Positions 40,350 to 49,500 of a DNA stretch of 64,000 nucleotides are shown one piece after another. A model generated the notes under the pieces. It was not told the DNA's origin. It did no database searches and was given only the letters and a program-made list of their open reading frames with translations. A program made the position numbers and the translations under genes. Position 1 is the first letter of the stretch. Every line of letters starts with the position of its first letter. Where the stretch lies: contig JAXLXE010000001.1 in assembly GCA_046328115.1 (NCBI GenBank), forward strand, positions 3,038,001 to 3,102,000, written 5' to 3'. This DNA comes from JAXLXE01 sp046328115. GTDB lineage: Bacteria > Chloroflexota > UBA6077 > JACCZL01.

Positions 40350-40358
40350 ATCGTAGCA
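40350..40358 (-). promoter_or_regulatory. Extended -10 promoter TGCTACGAT for the acylase operon
   Basis: On the minus strand TGC precedes TACGAT, the extended -10 pattern, about 50 bp before ATG 40300. It is divergent from the strong ArsR promoter 20 bp away, so a shared regulator is possible. Confidence 0.5.
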
Positions 40359-40377
40359 CAGCCCCTCGCGCGAGCCG

Positions 40378-40406
40378 TTGCACGGCCATGCGTGCTTACA
40401 TATAAT
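40378..40406 (+). promoter_or_regulatory. Strong promoter TTGCAC-17-TATAAT of the ArsR operon
   Basis: A -35 TTGCAC (40378-40383) and a perfect -10 TATAAT (40401-40406) are 17 bp apart, the best sigma-70-like promoter in the window. The ATG is nine bases after the -10, so the 5' leader is at most a few bases. The AT-rich segment may also be the repressor's own operator. Confidence 0.8.
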
Positions 40407-40415
40407 GAATCTGTT

Positions 40416-40805
40416 ATGGAACCAGTCAGTTACACAGCCACCCTCGAGCTCGACGCCACCTTCGCCGCCCTGGCGGATCCCACTCGGCGCGCCATTCTGA
40501 CGCGCCTCTCCGCGGGCGAGGCCTCCGTAGCGGAGCTGGCCCGCCCCTTCGCCATCAGCCAGCCGGCCATCTCCAGGCACCTCAAAGTCCTGGAACGCGC
40601 CGGCCTTATCACCCGCGGGCAAGATGCTCAGCGCCGCCCCCGTCGCATCCAGGCCGCTCGGCTCGCCCACGCGACCGCCTGGCTCGAGGGCTTCCGTGAG
40701 CTGTGGGAGACGCGCTTCTCGCAGCTCGATTCGCTCCTGGAGGAGCTCAAATCCGCTCCCCCATCAACTGGCGGTTCAGATACCGCACCTGGAGGATCCG
40801 CGTGA
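40416..40805 (+). CDS. ArsR-family winged-helix regulator
   Basis: 129 aa. The HTH is clear: Ala-Leu-Ala-Asp-Pro-Thr-Arg-Arg-Ala-Ile-Leu, then Glu-Leu-Ala-Arg-Pro-Phe-Ala-Ile-Ser-Gln-Pro-Ala-Ile-Ser-Arg-His-Leu-Lys-Val-Leu. The last part (Trp-Leu...Arg-Glu-Leu-Trp-Glu-Thr-Arg-Phe) is the dimerisation helix of the subgroup that is paired with SRPBCC genes. No metal-binding Cys pair is present, so it is not a metal sensor of the ArsR/SmtB type. It begins a four-ORF chain with GTGA/ATGA overlaps and probably represses itself and the SRPBCC genes. The frame is open upstream to 40179, but the promoter sets the start at 40416. Confidence 0.88.
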   Translation: MEPVSYTATLELDATFAALADPTRRAILTRLSAGEASVAELARPFAISQPAISRHLKVLERAGLITRGQDAQRRPRRIQAARLAHATAWLEGFRELWETRFSQLDSLLEELKSAPPSTGGSDTAPGGSA

Positions 40806-41317
40806 CCGGCACTCACAAGCTCACCTTCTCCGCCCACGGCGACCGCGAGATTCGGATGGTCCGAAAGTTCAACGCCTCGGCCGAGCTCGTCTGGCAGGCG
40901 CTGACCGTGCCGGACCTCGTGAAGCGCTGGATGAGCGGCATGCCCGGCTGGGAGCTCGCCATCTGTGACATCGACCTCGTCGTCGGCGGGCGCTACCGCT
41001 ACCTCTGGCGTTGCCTGCCGGGTGGCTCCCATCCCGGTATGGAGATGGGTATGGGCGGCGCCTATCTGGAGATCGAGCGTCCCATACGGCTCGTCCACAC
41101 CGAGCGGTTCGATCAGGCCTGGTACCCGGGCGAGGCCGTGATCACAACGGATCTGACCGAGCACGGCGGTGTCACCACCATGACCGCCACGATCAAGTAC
41201 GAGTCCCGCGAGGCCCGCGACGGCGTCCTCGCCTCCCCGGCGGAGTCGGGAGTGGCCATGAGCTACGATCGCCTCGAGGCCCTCCTCGCCAGCCAGACCA
41301 GCGCCACGGGCTCATGA
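40802..41317 (+). CDS. SRPBCC (AHSA1-type) protein, first copy
   Basis: 171 aa. Typical AHSA1/CalC features: Arg-Glu-Ile-Arg-Met-Val-Arg-Lys-Phe-Asn-Ala-Ser-Ala-Glu-Leu-Val-Trp-Gln-Ala, then Val-Lys-Arg-Trp, Gly-Gly-Arg-Tyr-Arg-Tyr, and Thr-Met-Thr-Ala. The helix-grip fold binds a hydrophobic ligand. It has a GGAGGATCC site before its GTG and overlaps the ArsR stop. It is a close paralogue of the gene at 41457. Residues 80-90 are Met/Gly-rich, a difference from the second copy. Confidence 0.85.
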   Translation: MTGTHKLTFSAHGDREIRMVRKFNASAELVWQALTVPDLVKRWMSGMPGWELAICDIDLVVGGRYRYLWRCLPGGSHPGMEMGMGGAYLEIERPIRLVHTERFDQAWYPGEAVITTDLTEHGGVTTMTATIKYESREARDGVLASPAESGVAMSYDRLEALLASQTSATGS

Positions 41318-41460
41318 CGACCCAGACCAGAGCCGCCGGGTGCCAGGCGTTCCGCGAGCTCTGTGAGGAGCGCCACGCCGGCCCGGATGCCACGCTCGCC
41401 GAGCTCAACGGAATCCAGCCCCACCCGCCTGACTCCACCGAAATGGGAGAGCTATCGTGA
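41314..41460 (+). CDS. 48-aa ORF bridging the two SRPBCC genes
   Basis: ATG overlaps the first SRPBCC stop (ATGA) and its stop overlaps the GTG of the second copy (GTGA), so it completes an unbroken coupled chain. The peptide is acidic and polar with two Cys and resembles nothing I know. It also contains the GGGAGAG ribosome site of the next gene, so it may be only a spacer. The case for translation is the precise overlaps at both ends. Confidence 0.4.
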   Translation: MTTQTRAAGCQAFRELCEERHAGPDATLAELNGIQPHPPDSTEMGELS

Positions 41461-41972
41461 CCAGCGGGCACACCCTACGCATCAGCACCCCATCAGATCG
41501 CGAAATCCGCATGACGCGCGCGTTCGACGCGCCGCGTCAACTGGTGTGGGAAGCGCTCACCAGGCCCGAGCTCCTCAAACGATGGTTTCTGGGTCCGCCA
41601 GGATGGGACATGCCCGTCTGCGAGATCGACCTCCGCGTCGGCGGCGTGTTTCGATACGTCTGGCGGGGCCAGGCCGGGACCGATCACGCCGGCGCCGAGC
41701 TGGACCTGAGTGGCGTATTTCGCGAGGTCACCCCGCCCACCCGCCTGGTCAATACCGAGACGTTTGAGCCTTCCTGGTACCCGGGCGAAGCGCTGGTGAC
41801 ACAGGAGCTCGTGGAGCACGCCGGGACGACGACGCTGGTCATGACCGTCCGCTACGACTCACGGGAGGCGCGCGATGGTGTACTGCGCACGCCGATGGAG
41901 AGCGGCGTCGCCGCCGGTTACGACCGCCTGGATGAGCTCCTCGCCGGCCAGGTCAGCGCCACCAGCGTCTGA
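41457..41972 (+). CDS. SRPBCC (AHSA1-type) protein, second copy
   Basis: 171 aa, the same length and motif order as the gene at 40802: Arg-Glu-Ile-Arg-Met-Thr-Arg-Ala-Phe, Leu-Lys-Arg-Trp-Phe-Leu-Gly-Pro-Pro-Gly-Trp, Gly-Gly-Val-Phe-Arg-Tyr, and Tyr-Asp-Ser-Arg-Glu-Ala-Arg-Asp-Gly-Val-Leu. The C-terminal thirds of both proteins are near-identical in pattern (Glu-Ser-Gly-Val-Ala...Tyr-Asp-Arg-Leu), so they are a tandem duplication that diverged mainly in the ligand-cavity region. It ends four bases before the convergent isomerase gene. Confidence 0.86.
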   Translation: MTSGHTLRISTPSDREIRMTRAFDAPRQLVWEALTRPELLKRWFLGPPGWDMPVCEIDLRVGGVFRYVWRGQAGTDHAGAELDLSGVFREVTPPTRLVNTETFEPSWYPGEALVTQELVEHAGTTTLVMTVRYDSREARDGVLRTPMESGVAAGYDRLDELLAGQVSATSV

Positions 41973-41976
41973 CCCG

Positions 41977-42822
41977 TCAAGCCAGTCCCGCCCGCTCGGC
42001 CGACCGCGCCAGCGTCGCGTAAGACGTTCGCGCGGTCGCGGCCGGGTCGTACCCCGCCCGCCGCTGCACCATCACGCTGATCTCAATCGTGATCCAGCCG
42101 CGGTACCCCAGCCGATCCATGGCCTGCAGGTAACGCGCATAGTCGAAGTCGCCCTCGCCGGGGATAAGAAACTCGTGCGCGGGCGCTCGGCCGCGCTGGT
42201 CCTTCACCTCGGTGTGGACGGAGTACGGGATCAGCAGCGGCAGATAGTCATCCAGATCGCGCCCCATCACCTCGAAGTGGCTGTTGTCCAGGTTGAGCCG
42301 AAACCCCGTCGATCCCACCGCCTCGATCAGGTCCACCACCTTCTCCGGCAGGTCCATCGCCTGACCAACGTGTGGCTCCAACGCCACCAGCCCCCCACGC
42401 GACCGCGCATACGCGCCCAGCTCCCGGAACGATTCGATCAGCACCGCCCGATCTCGCTCGTACGTCTCCGGGCTACCGCGCCCCATGGTGATCACAGGCA
42501 CCGGTGCCCCCGGCGGCGAGAGATCCACCGCCAGATCAACGGCGGCCTTGATCCGCTCCAAACTCGCACGCCGCGTCTCCAGGTCAGCCGAGCTCGGATC
42601 GGCGTGGGCCGCCAGCGCCGTCAACACAAGACTTCGATCGACCAGCAGCCCCTTGATCCGCGCTCGTTCCGTAGCATCAGCGGAGATCTCCAGGCCGAAC
42701 CCCGGTCCCGCCACCAGCTCAATGCCACGAAAGCCCGCGTCCGCCACGATCGCCACCTGCCGGTCCACAGGTGCCTCGCGCATCGCCCAGGCGCTGAACG
42801 CCAGGCGCTCCAGTACGCTCAT
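41977..42822 (-). CDS. Sugar phosphate isomerase/epimerase (xylose-isomerase-like barrel)
   Basis: 281 aa, AP-endonuclease-2/TIM-barrel family. Metal ligands are suggested by Leu-Glu-Pro-His, Leu-Asn-Leu-Asp-Asn-Ser-His, Val-His-Thr-Glu-Val-Lys-Asp and a final Thr-Ile-Glu-Ile. It would isomerise or epimerise a sugar, or dehydrate an inositol. Its ATG overlaps the permease stop; a longer frame up to 43485 is not real because it overlaps that permease. It is the last gene of the sugar-transport operon, which points to a carbohydrate substrate. Confidence 0.82.
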   Translation of the reverse strand: MSVLERLAFSAWAMREAPVDRQVAIVADAGFRGIELVAGPGFGLEISADATERARIKGLLVDRSLVLTALAAHADPSSADLETRRASLERIKAAVDLAVDLSPPGAPVPVITMGRGSPETYERDRAVLIESFRELGAYARSRGGLVALEPHVGQAMDLPEKVVDLIEAVGSTGFRLNLDNSHFEVMGRDLDDYLPLLIPYSVHTEVKDQRGRAPAHEFLIPGEGDFDYARYLQAMDRLGYRGWITIEISVMVQRRAGYDPAATARTSYATLARSAERAGLA

Positions 42823-43670
42823 CCCTTCAGCCCAGTCATCGCGATGCCCTCCACGAAGAACCGCTGGCCGATCATGTAGAGCAGGAGAATCGGCAGCAGC
42901 GACAGCGCCACCGCGGCCATCATGAGCTGCAGCTCCGCGCTCATCTGCCCGGAGAACTGCGCGATCACCAGCGTCAGCGGGCGCAGCTCCTTGGACTGGA
43001 TCACGATCAACGGCCACAGGTACATATTCCACGCCGCCAGCGCCGTGATCACGCCGTAGGCCGTGAGCGCCGGCTTGGACAGCGGCAGGTAGATCCGCCA
43101 GTAGATGTCCCACGGATTCGCGCCGTCCACCGTCGCCGCATCCCCGATCTCCTCGGGGATCGTCATGAAGAACTGACGGAATAAGAACGTGCCAAACGCC
43201 CCCTGTGCCAGGATCGGCAGGATCAGCCCCTGGTACGTATCCTGCCAGCCCAGCCGGGCCACGATAACAAACGTGGGGATCATGGTCACCACGAAGGGGA
43301 TCATCAGCGTCCCCAGGTACGCCAGGAACAGGGCGTGCTTCCCGGGGAAGCGCAGCCGCGCAAAGGCGAAGCCGCCCATCGTGGTCACCAGGCCCTGTCC
43401 CAGCACCACGGCTACCGTGAAGAACAGCGAGTTCCAGAATGCCCGCGGCGTCAGCCGCGCCAGCGCCTCCGGGTAGTTCGACCACATCACCGGGTTAGGG
43501 ATCCACACCGGCGGATACGCGAACGCCTGCGGCGCGCTCTTCAAAGACGTGGACAGCATGTACACCAGCGGCATCGCCATGAACACCGCGCCAAACGTCA
43601 GTGCCGCATAGGTGATAGGCACGGACCAGTCGAATCGGCGCCGGGTCGGTGCAAGCACGGCCGTCGCCAT
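42819..43670 (-). CDS. Carbohydrate ABC transporter permease (MalG/CUT1 type)
   Basis: 283 aa, six helices. The EAA loop is visible as Glu-Ile-Gly-Asp-Ala-Ala-Thr-Val-Asp-Gly-Ala-Asn-Pro...Leu-Pro-Leu-Ser-Lys-Pro-Ala-Leu. The N-terminus carries Ser-Thr-Ser-Leu-Lys before the second helix, as in MalG relatives. ATG at 43670 overlaps the stop of the first permease (TGATG); the frame to 43703 would overlap it further. Confidence 0.9.
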   Translation of the reverse strand: MATAVLAPTRRRFDWSVPITYAALTFGAVFMAMPLVYMLSTSLKSAPQAFAYPPVWIPNPVMWSNYPEALARLTPRAFWNSLFFTVAVVLGQGLVTTMGGFAFARLRFPGKHALFLAYLGTLMIPFVVTMIPTFVIVARLGWQDTYQGLILPILAQGAFGTFLFRQFFMTIPEEIGDAATVDGANPWDIYWRIYLPLSKPALTAYGVITALAAWNMYLWPLIVIQSKELRPLTLVIAQFSGQMSAELQLMMAAVALSLLPILLLYMIGQRFFVEGIAMTGLKG

Positions 43671-44605
43671 CAGTAGTGCACCCAGCGGCGCTGCATCACC
43701 CACTGGAAGATGGTGAAGGCCAGCACCAGAGCAAACAGCACGTACGCCATGGCGGAGGCGTAGCCCATCTGGAAGTTCACAAACGCCGTCCGCCAGATGT
43801 TGAACACCAGGACGTTGGACGCATCCAGCGGACCACCCTGGGTCATCACGTTCACCATGTCAAATGCCCCCAGCAGCAGACTGATCGTGGTGATGATGAG
43901 TACGAAGAACGTGGTCGGCGTGACCAGCGGCCAGGTGATGTGACGGAACTGCTGCCAGCGGTTCGCGCCATCAATCTCCGCCGCCTCGTAGAGCGGCCGC
44001 GGCACCCCCTGCAACGCCGCCAGGTAGAAGATGATGTTCAGCGGCACCCGGTGCCAGACCGCCGTCACCACCAGCGCCGGCAACACCAGCGTCTCATCAA
44101 ACAGCCAGTCCTGCCGCGGCACCCCCAGCAGCCCCACAAGCTGGTTCAGCACGCCAAACTGCTTGGCGTAGATCCACTTGAACACCGTGGCCGTGGCCAC
44201 GGCGGACGTGACCAGGGGCAGGAAATACACGCTGCGGTAGAACCCGATGCCGCGGAGCCCCGAGTTGAGCAACACCGCAAGGCCCAACGGCAGCAGCACC
44301 GAGATCGGCAGCGCTCCGATCACGTACACCAGGGAGTTGCGGACCACCTTCGGCGTCAGCGGATCCACGAAGAAAAACTTGTAGTAGTTCCCCAGCCCCA
44401 CAAATTCCGGCGGCTCGATGATGTTCCAGGCAAAGAAGCTGACGCCGAAGCCAAACAGGATTGGGAACGCCGTAAAGCCGATGAACAGCAGTAAGTTGGG
44501 GCCCAGGAAAAAGAGCGCCCACAGCCACTCGCGGCGCACGCCCCGCCGGCGGGCGGCGGATCGCGCCGCCGCGCCAGCGGGGACCTGCAGCGTGGTGGTG
44601 CTCAA
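43670..44605 (-). CDS. Carbohydrate ABC transporter permease (MalF/UgpA type)
   Basis: 311 aa. After a basic N-terminus six helices follow, with the EAA loop Tyr-Glu-Ala-Ala-Glu-Ile-Asp-Gly-Ala-Asn-Arg-Trp-Gln...Thr-Trp-Pro-Leu-Val-Thr-Pro. It pairs with the permease downstream. The binding-protein gene ends six bases upstream. No ATPase gene is in the operon, so a shared MsmK/UgpC-like ATPase elsewhere must serve it, which is common for CUT1 systems. Confidence 0.9.
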   Translation of the reverse strand: MSTTTLQVPAGAAARSAARRRGVRREWLWALFFLGPNLLLFIGFTAFPILFGFGVSFFAWNIIEPPEFVGLGNYYKFFFVDPLTPKVVRNSLVYVIGALPISVLLPLGLAVLLNSGLRGIGFYRSVYFLPLVTSAVATATVFKWIYAKQFGVLNQLVGLLGVPRQDWLFDETLVLPALVVTAVWHRVPLNIIFYLAALQGVPRPLYEAAEIDGANRWQQFRHITWPLVTPTTFFVLIITTISLLLGAFDMVNVMTQGGPLDASNVLVFNIWRTAFVNFQMGYASAMAYVLFALVLAFTIFQWVMQRRWVHY

Positions 44606-44610
44606 CTGGC

Positions 44611-46101
44611 TTACTTCTTCTCGGCGATGATCTGCGTCAGCACCTTGTCGATCTCCGCCACCACCTGCTCCGGCGTAGACTTGCCCAGCACGATGGCCGT
44701 GATCCCGTCCGTCACCGCCTGACGGAACGGCCCCGTGGAGTAGAAGGGTAGACGCGGTGGCGTGGTGCCGTAGTCAAACGCATCCACGAACACCGCGTTG
44801 TTGGCCGGCGGCGCCGGCAGATCCCGCCAGAACGGGCTGTTGTAGAAGCGCTTCATCGCCGGCACGGCGGAGTAGGAGGCGGTCATGATCTTCATGCCCT
44901 CCTCGCCATACATGAACTCCAGGAACTTCCAGGCCGCGTCCGGGTTCTTGGCCTTGGTGGTCATGGTGAACCCAAACGTCCCCATGCCCGTCACACGCTT
45001 CGCCTTCCCGCGCGGGAAGTGCATCACGTCGAACTCATCCTTCAAGCTCGCGCGGAACGTCGGACACCACAGCCGCTGCAGCGGCGCCGTGGCCGCCTTG
45101 CCCGCCGCGAACACGTTGCCCGCCTGGTTGTTCATCGTCTGGATCAGCGTCAGCGGCGCCCAGTAGCCATTCTTCATCGGGTCCGTCAGCCGCTTGAACG
45201 CCTCGACGCCCGCCGGCGAGTTGATCTCCGACTTGGAGAGGTCGTCGGAGATGAACTTGCCGCCCTCCGCCAGCACCCGCGGCACGTACATCCACCAGGC
45301 ATCCGCCTGGATGGAGGCGCCGTACACCGCCACGTTGTCCTTGTCGAACCCGGCCTGGTCGCCCCGCTTGCCGTTGGCGTCAACGGTCAGGTGCTTGACC
45401 ATGGCATCGTATTCGTCCCAGGTCCACTTGTCCGCCTCCTTGCTGGGGTCCAGCTTCAGCGGCGGCTCCACACCACCCTCCTTCGCCAGCTTGAGGTTGA
45501 CGTACGGCACGATCACGTCACCCTGCTTCGGCAGCATGTGGAGCTCACCGTCCACGATGCCCAGGTTCAGGAACGTCGGATCGAAGTCCTTGTACGGGAA
45601 GCCAGACTTCTCCGCGAACGGGATCATGTTCACCGAGATGCCGGCCTTCTTGTAAGGAGCGGCGAAGTTGTCGTTCGTCTGGATGATGTCCGGCAGCGTG
45701 CCTGCCGTCAGGTACGTCAGCAGCTTCTGATCGATGTTGGTGCCGGACTCAGCGGTCACCTTCACCGTCAGATTTGGGTTCGCCTTCGTGAACGCCTCCG
45801 AGAGCGTCTCGTAGATCTTCACGTCAGCCGGATTCGTCTGGGTGGTGAGGAACGTCACCTCATATTTCTGGGCCGGCGCGGCCGGCGCCGCGGTGGGCTT
45901 GGGCGCCTCGGCCGGCTTCGCCGGCTCAGCCGGTTTCACAACCGGAGCCGCCGCCTCCTGCTTTGGCGCCGGCGCGGCAGGCTCAGACTTCCCAGCCGGC
46001 GCGGCGGGCGCCGAACACGCCGCCAGAACGCCGGCCACCCCTCCAGCGGCCAGCAACAACAACCGTCGGCGCGGTAGTGTCGCGGAAGCACCAGTCAGCA
46101 T
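44611..46101 (-). CDS. Extracellular sugar-binding lipoprotein (family 1)
   Basis: 496 aa. Signal peptide with Arg-Arg-Arg, hydrophobic core, and lipobox Leu-Ala-Ala-Cys29; a Pro/Ala/Lys linker of about 50 residues follows. The mature part has Gln-Lys-Leu-Leu-Thr-Tyr-Leu-Thr-Ala-Gly-Thr-Leu-Pro-Asp-Ile-Ile, the family signature, and Phe-Gly-Phe-Thr-Met with Trp-Lys-Phe-Leu-Glu-Phe later. It delivers a sugar or glycoside to the two permeases. The frame is open to 46467 but GGAGG before ATG 46101 and the signal decide the start. Confidence 0.9.
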   Translation of the reverse strand: MLTGASATLPRRRLLLLAAGGVAGVLAACSAPAAPAGKSEPAAPAPKQEAAAPVVKPAEPAKPAEAPKPTAAPAAPAQKYEVTFLTTQTNPADVKIYETLSEAFTKANPNLTVKVTAESGTNIDQKLLTYLTAGTLPDIIQTNDNFAAPYKKAGISVNMIPFAEKSGFPYKDFDPTFLNLGIVDGELHMLPKQGDVIVPYVNLKLAKEGGVEPPLKLDPSKEADKWTWDEYDAMVKHLTVDANGKRGDQAGFDKDNVAVYGASIQADAWWMYVPRVLAEGGKFISDDLSKSEINSPAGVEAFKRLTDPMKNGYWAPLTLIQTMNNQAGNVFAAGKAATAPLQRLWCPTFRASLKDEFDVMHFPRGKAKRVTGMGTFGFTMTTKAKNPDAAWKFLEFMYGEEGMKIMTASYSAVPAMKRFYNSPFWRDLPAPPANNAVFVDAFDYGTTPPRLPFYSTGPFRQAVTDGITAIVLGKSTPEQVVAEIDKVLTQIIAEKK

Positions 46102-46522
46102 CGCGAGGTTCCTCCCAGCAGTGCGCATCACATACGGCGCGAAGGCGCGCGCCAGCGTGAGCGTAGCACCCCAGCCCACCGCCGCGTCCACTGGCGGGAC
46201 AACCACCAGGCACGTTCCGCTTGCAGCGCGCCGCGCAAGACTCGTATACAATAGTCCATAGCGGGTTCGCGCGACGGGACGACTTGGGTGGATCCGGACT
46301 AGCCGTGAGCCGCGGCGCGTGATCACGGCGAGCCAGCCGCCCACCACCAGTATCCCACGGCGCGCGCGGAGCTCGGCACTCCCGAACCACTGACGCCCCG
46401 ACCAGGGCCACACCGCGCACTTGATATCCGGCGCGCCTTGCCGTTCGCCGGAGCAACCGGCCTTCACTCCGGAAGTCCCAGAACCCAGCCCATCCTAGCC
46501 AGTCCATCGTAGAAGGATCTTC
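46102..46522. other. 421-bp divergent promoter region
   Basis: No supported gene. An AT-rich island at 46241-46260 contains GTATAC and TACAAT (46247-46252, plus strand, with TTGCAG upstream at a long spacing) and, on the other strand, TATACG/TATTGT. It probably holds overlapping divergent promoters for the helicase (plus) and the sugar operon (minus). That leaves about 145 bp of leader before the binding protein and about 260 bp before the helicase. I see no clear riboswitch or palindrome beyond GTATAC. Confidence 0.4.
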
Positions 46523-49500
46523 ATGCCGTTTACCCGCCGCCCACGTCGGCGGCTGCCCTTCAAGTCCACCCGTTGGCAGCAGCGCACCCTCGCGTCTCTG
46601 TGCCTGCACCTTGCACCAACCGTTCGTAGCTCCCTCACCGCCTGGCTCAAGATCTACGGCGAGACCGGCGAGCTCCCGGGGCTGGCCACCGGCCCGCTCG
46701 AGCTCCGTTTCCGCCGCCTCCTGGATCACGCCCAGGCGGACGAGCTCCTCCTCTGGTCCACCCCAGACCGCTGGTCCTCCGGCGCCGGCCTCTCCCTCCG
46801 AATCCCGGCCATCGGCCTGGACATGGACTGCCGGTTCGCGGAAGGGCGCCTCCTGGTTGACCGTGCGCGCCCAACGGCAGAGGGTGAGCGCGACCCCCGG
46901 CGCTCCAACTCAACCGTCGGCATCGAGCTCAGACCAGACCGCGTGGAGCTGCCCCCGCCGGATGACGCCGACTCCTCCCAGAGCAGCATCAACCTGGAGG
47001 CCGCCTTCGAGCGGCTCATCGGACGGCGCTGGTCCGGATTCGTCGGCCCGCTCCGTGAGGCGCTGGAGGCCGAGGCCAAGGATGACCTGGAGCGCGCGCA
47101 GCGCCTCGCCGCCGGCTACGCCGCGGCTACGCCGCGCATCGGTGGGCACAGCGAATCAGATCCGTACCGTCTGACCGGCGTAGACGGCGCCTCCGTAGCC
47201 GCCTTCGACGAGGGCGAGTGGCTGGACCTCATGGACACTCGCGGTCGGGTCATCTCCTCCGCACGGCTCGTGCGAATCGACCCCGCGGAGGGCGCTCTGG
47301 ACGTGGACGTGCGTGGCGCCGATCCGCCCAGCAGCGGCACCGTCCGCCCGCGACCCCAGACCCAGATCTTTGCCCAGAAGCGCGCCATCCTAGAGGAGTT
47401 GGACAACCCAACCGGTGGGCTCCAGCACGCCGTGCGCCTCGTGGCCTCGCCATCATCCCTCCCGCCCCTGGTCAAGCACCGCCCGCCCAATCTCGTCAAT
47501 CGCCTCATCGGCCGCAATCGCAGCCAGCTCCGCGCCGTCTCCCTCGCGCTCGGGCTTGACGCCGGCCAGGCGCTCATGGTCCAGGGCCCACCCGGCACCG
47601 GCAAGTCCACCACGCTGGCGGAGATCATCGGCCAGATCGTCCTGCGTGATCCAAACGCCACCCTACTCGTCTGTTCGCACTCCAACCACGGCGTGGACAA
47701 CCTGCTGCTCAAGACTCTGCCCTATCTCGAAGAGGTGCCCGGCCTGGCCATCGCCCGCGTCGGCCTGTTCGACCGCGTGCACCCGGAGGGACGCAAGCAT
47801 TACGTCCCGCCGGGCGAGGATCTGGGCGCCTACAACGTGGTCTTCACCACGGTGGACGCGCTCGCCCTCCAGACCGAGGCCGGCGCCCGCACCTACGACT
47901 ACGCCGTGCTGGACGAGGCCAACCGGGCCTCCATCCTGGACTCGCTCATCCCTCTCGTCCGCGGCCATCGCTTCATCCTGGTGGGAGACCATCTCCAGCT
48001 CCAACCCGTTCTGTCCGAGGCCGAGGAGCAGCTCCGCCTCGAGCCCGCCGTCGCCCGCACCTCCGCCATCGGCAAGAGCCTCTTTGCCTGGCTGCGGGAA
48101 CGGCGCTTTCCAGAGGCTGCCACCGTCTTCCTGGAAGAGCAGAACCGCATGCACCCGTCCATTGCGGGACTCATCTCCGAGGTCTTCTACGAAGGGCGGC
48201 TCCGTTCCGGCCCGCGCGCACCGCGCCGCCAGGCAGATGTCCCCCTCTTCCCCGCTCCCGTCACCTGGGTGGATACCCAGGGTCTCCACGGCCTGCGAGA
48301 AGCCCGCGGCCGCGGCACCTCGCTCATGAACGTGCCAGAAGCACGCCTGGTCACCACCATCGTCCGCCACGTCCTGTCCTCCGCGCCCGCCGGCTACGAC
48401 GTGGGCGTCATCGCCGCCTACGCGGAACAGACCGCCCTGCTGCGTCGACTCCTCCGCGAGCGCGGCCCCTCCGGGCCGCTCGCCCGCGAGGTCGCCGCGG
48501 AGCGCCACCTGGAAGTGGACACCGTGGACGCCTTCGAAGGCCGCGAGAAGGACGTCATCATCGTCTCGCTCGTGCGCAGCAACCGCCGCCGAGACATCGG
48601 CTTCCTCCGCCTCATGCAGCGCATCAACGTGGCCCTGTCGCGCGCCCGGCGGTTGCTCGTCGTGGTCGGCGATGCCTCCACTCTGCGCGGAAGCTACTTC
48701 GATCGGATCATCCGCTACGTGCGTTCAAATGGCATGGTCATCGCCGGACCCAGGCTGATCGGCCGACTCCTCAACGCCCGCGCCACCGGTACCGAAGGCG
48801 GGCGAACCAGCAAGCGCCGCCCGCCCATTCCTCGGCCACAGCGAGCCTCCCGCGCGCAGACCGTCTCGGACGCTGAGATCGAGGCTCCAGTCCCCACCGC
48901 GTCCTCCGCCGAGGCGGAGGCACGCCCTGCACCAGCCAAACGCCGCCGACGGCGTCATCGCCGGCGCGGCGAGGCCGGCCGGGCGCAGGGCAGCCAGCCC
49001 ATTGAGGCCGCCGCTAACGGCGCACTCACCGACGCACTGACTGGCGAAGCAACGTCATCCGCGGAAAGCACGCCCGCGGTGGCCAGCTTCGCCCCGCTTG
49101 TCCCAGAATCGCCCGCTCCGGTCATCAGCCTCCCCCCCGCCGAAGCCGCCGCGGTGCCCCGCCGGCGCGGCCGCCGAACGGCCGCCGCGGCTGACACCCC
49201 GCCGGTCGTTGAGGCAAGCGCTCCTCCACCCGTGGGCGAGGGGGCTCCCGCGCCACGCCGACGACGAGCCTCCGCGCCGCTGCCAGAGGAGATCTCTGCC
49301 CCTCCGGCCGCCCCCGAGCCGGCGAAGCCACGCCGCCGCCGCACCGCCGCGCCCCCGTCGGATCAGCCTGCCACGACGGACACGGCAGTGCAGGCGCCAA
49401 AGCCACGGCGTTCGCGCGCCCGCACGGACACCCCAGCGGCCGCCGAGGCAGTGTCCGCGCCGTCGACACCGCCAGTTGAAGCGCTGATCATCAGGCCGTC

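Noticed and set aside
41977..43485. Apparent 502-codon fusion of an N-terminal segment to the sugar isomerase
   Set aside because: The extra 220 codons overlap the MalG-type permease in another frame and have no homology; the isomerase start at 42822 overlaps the permease stop as expected.
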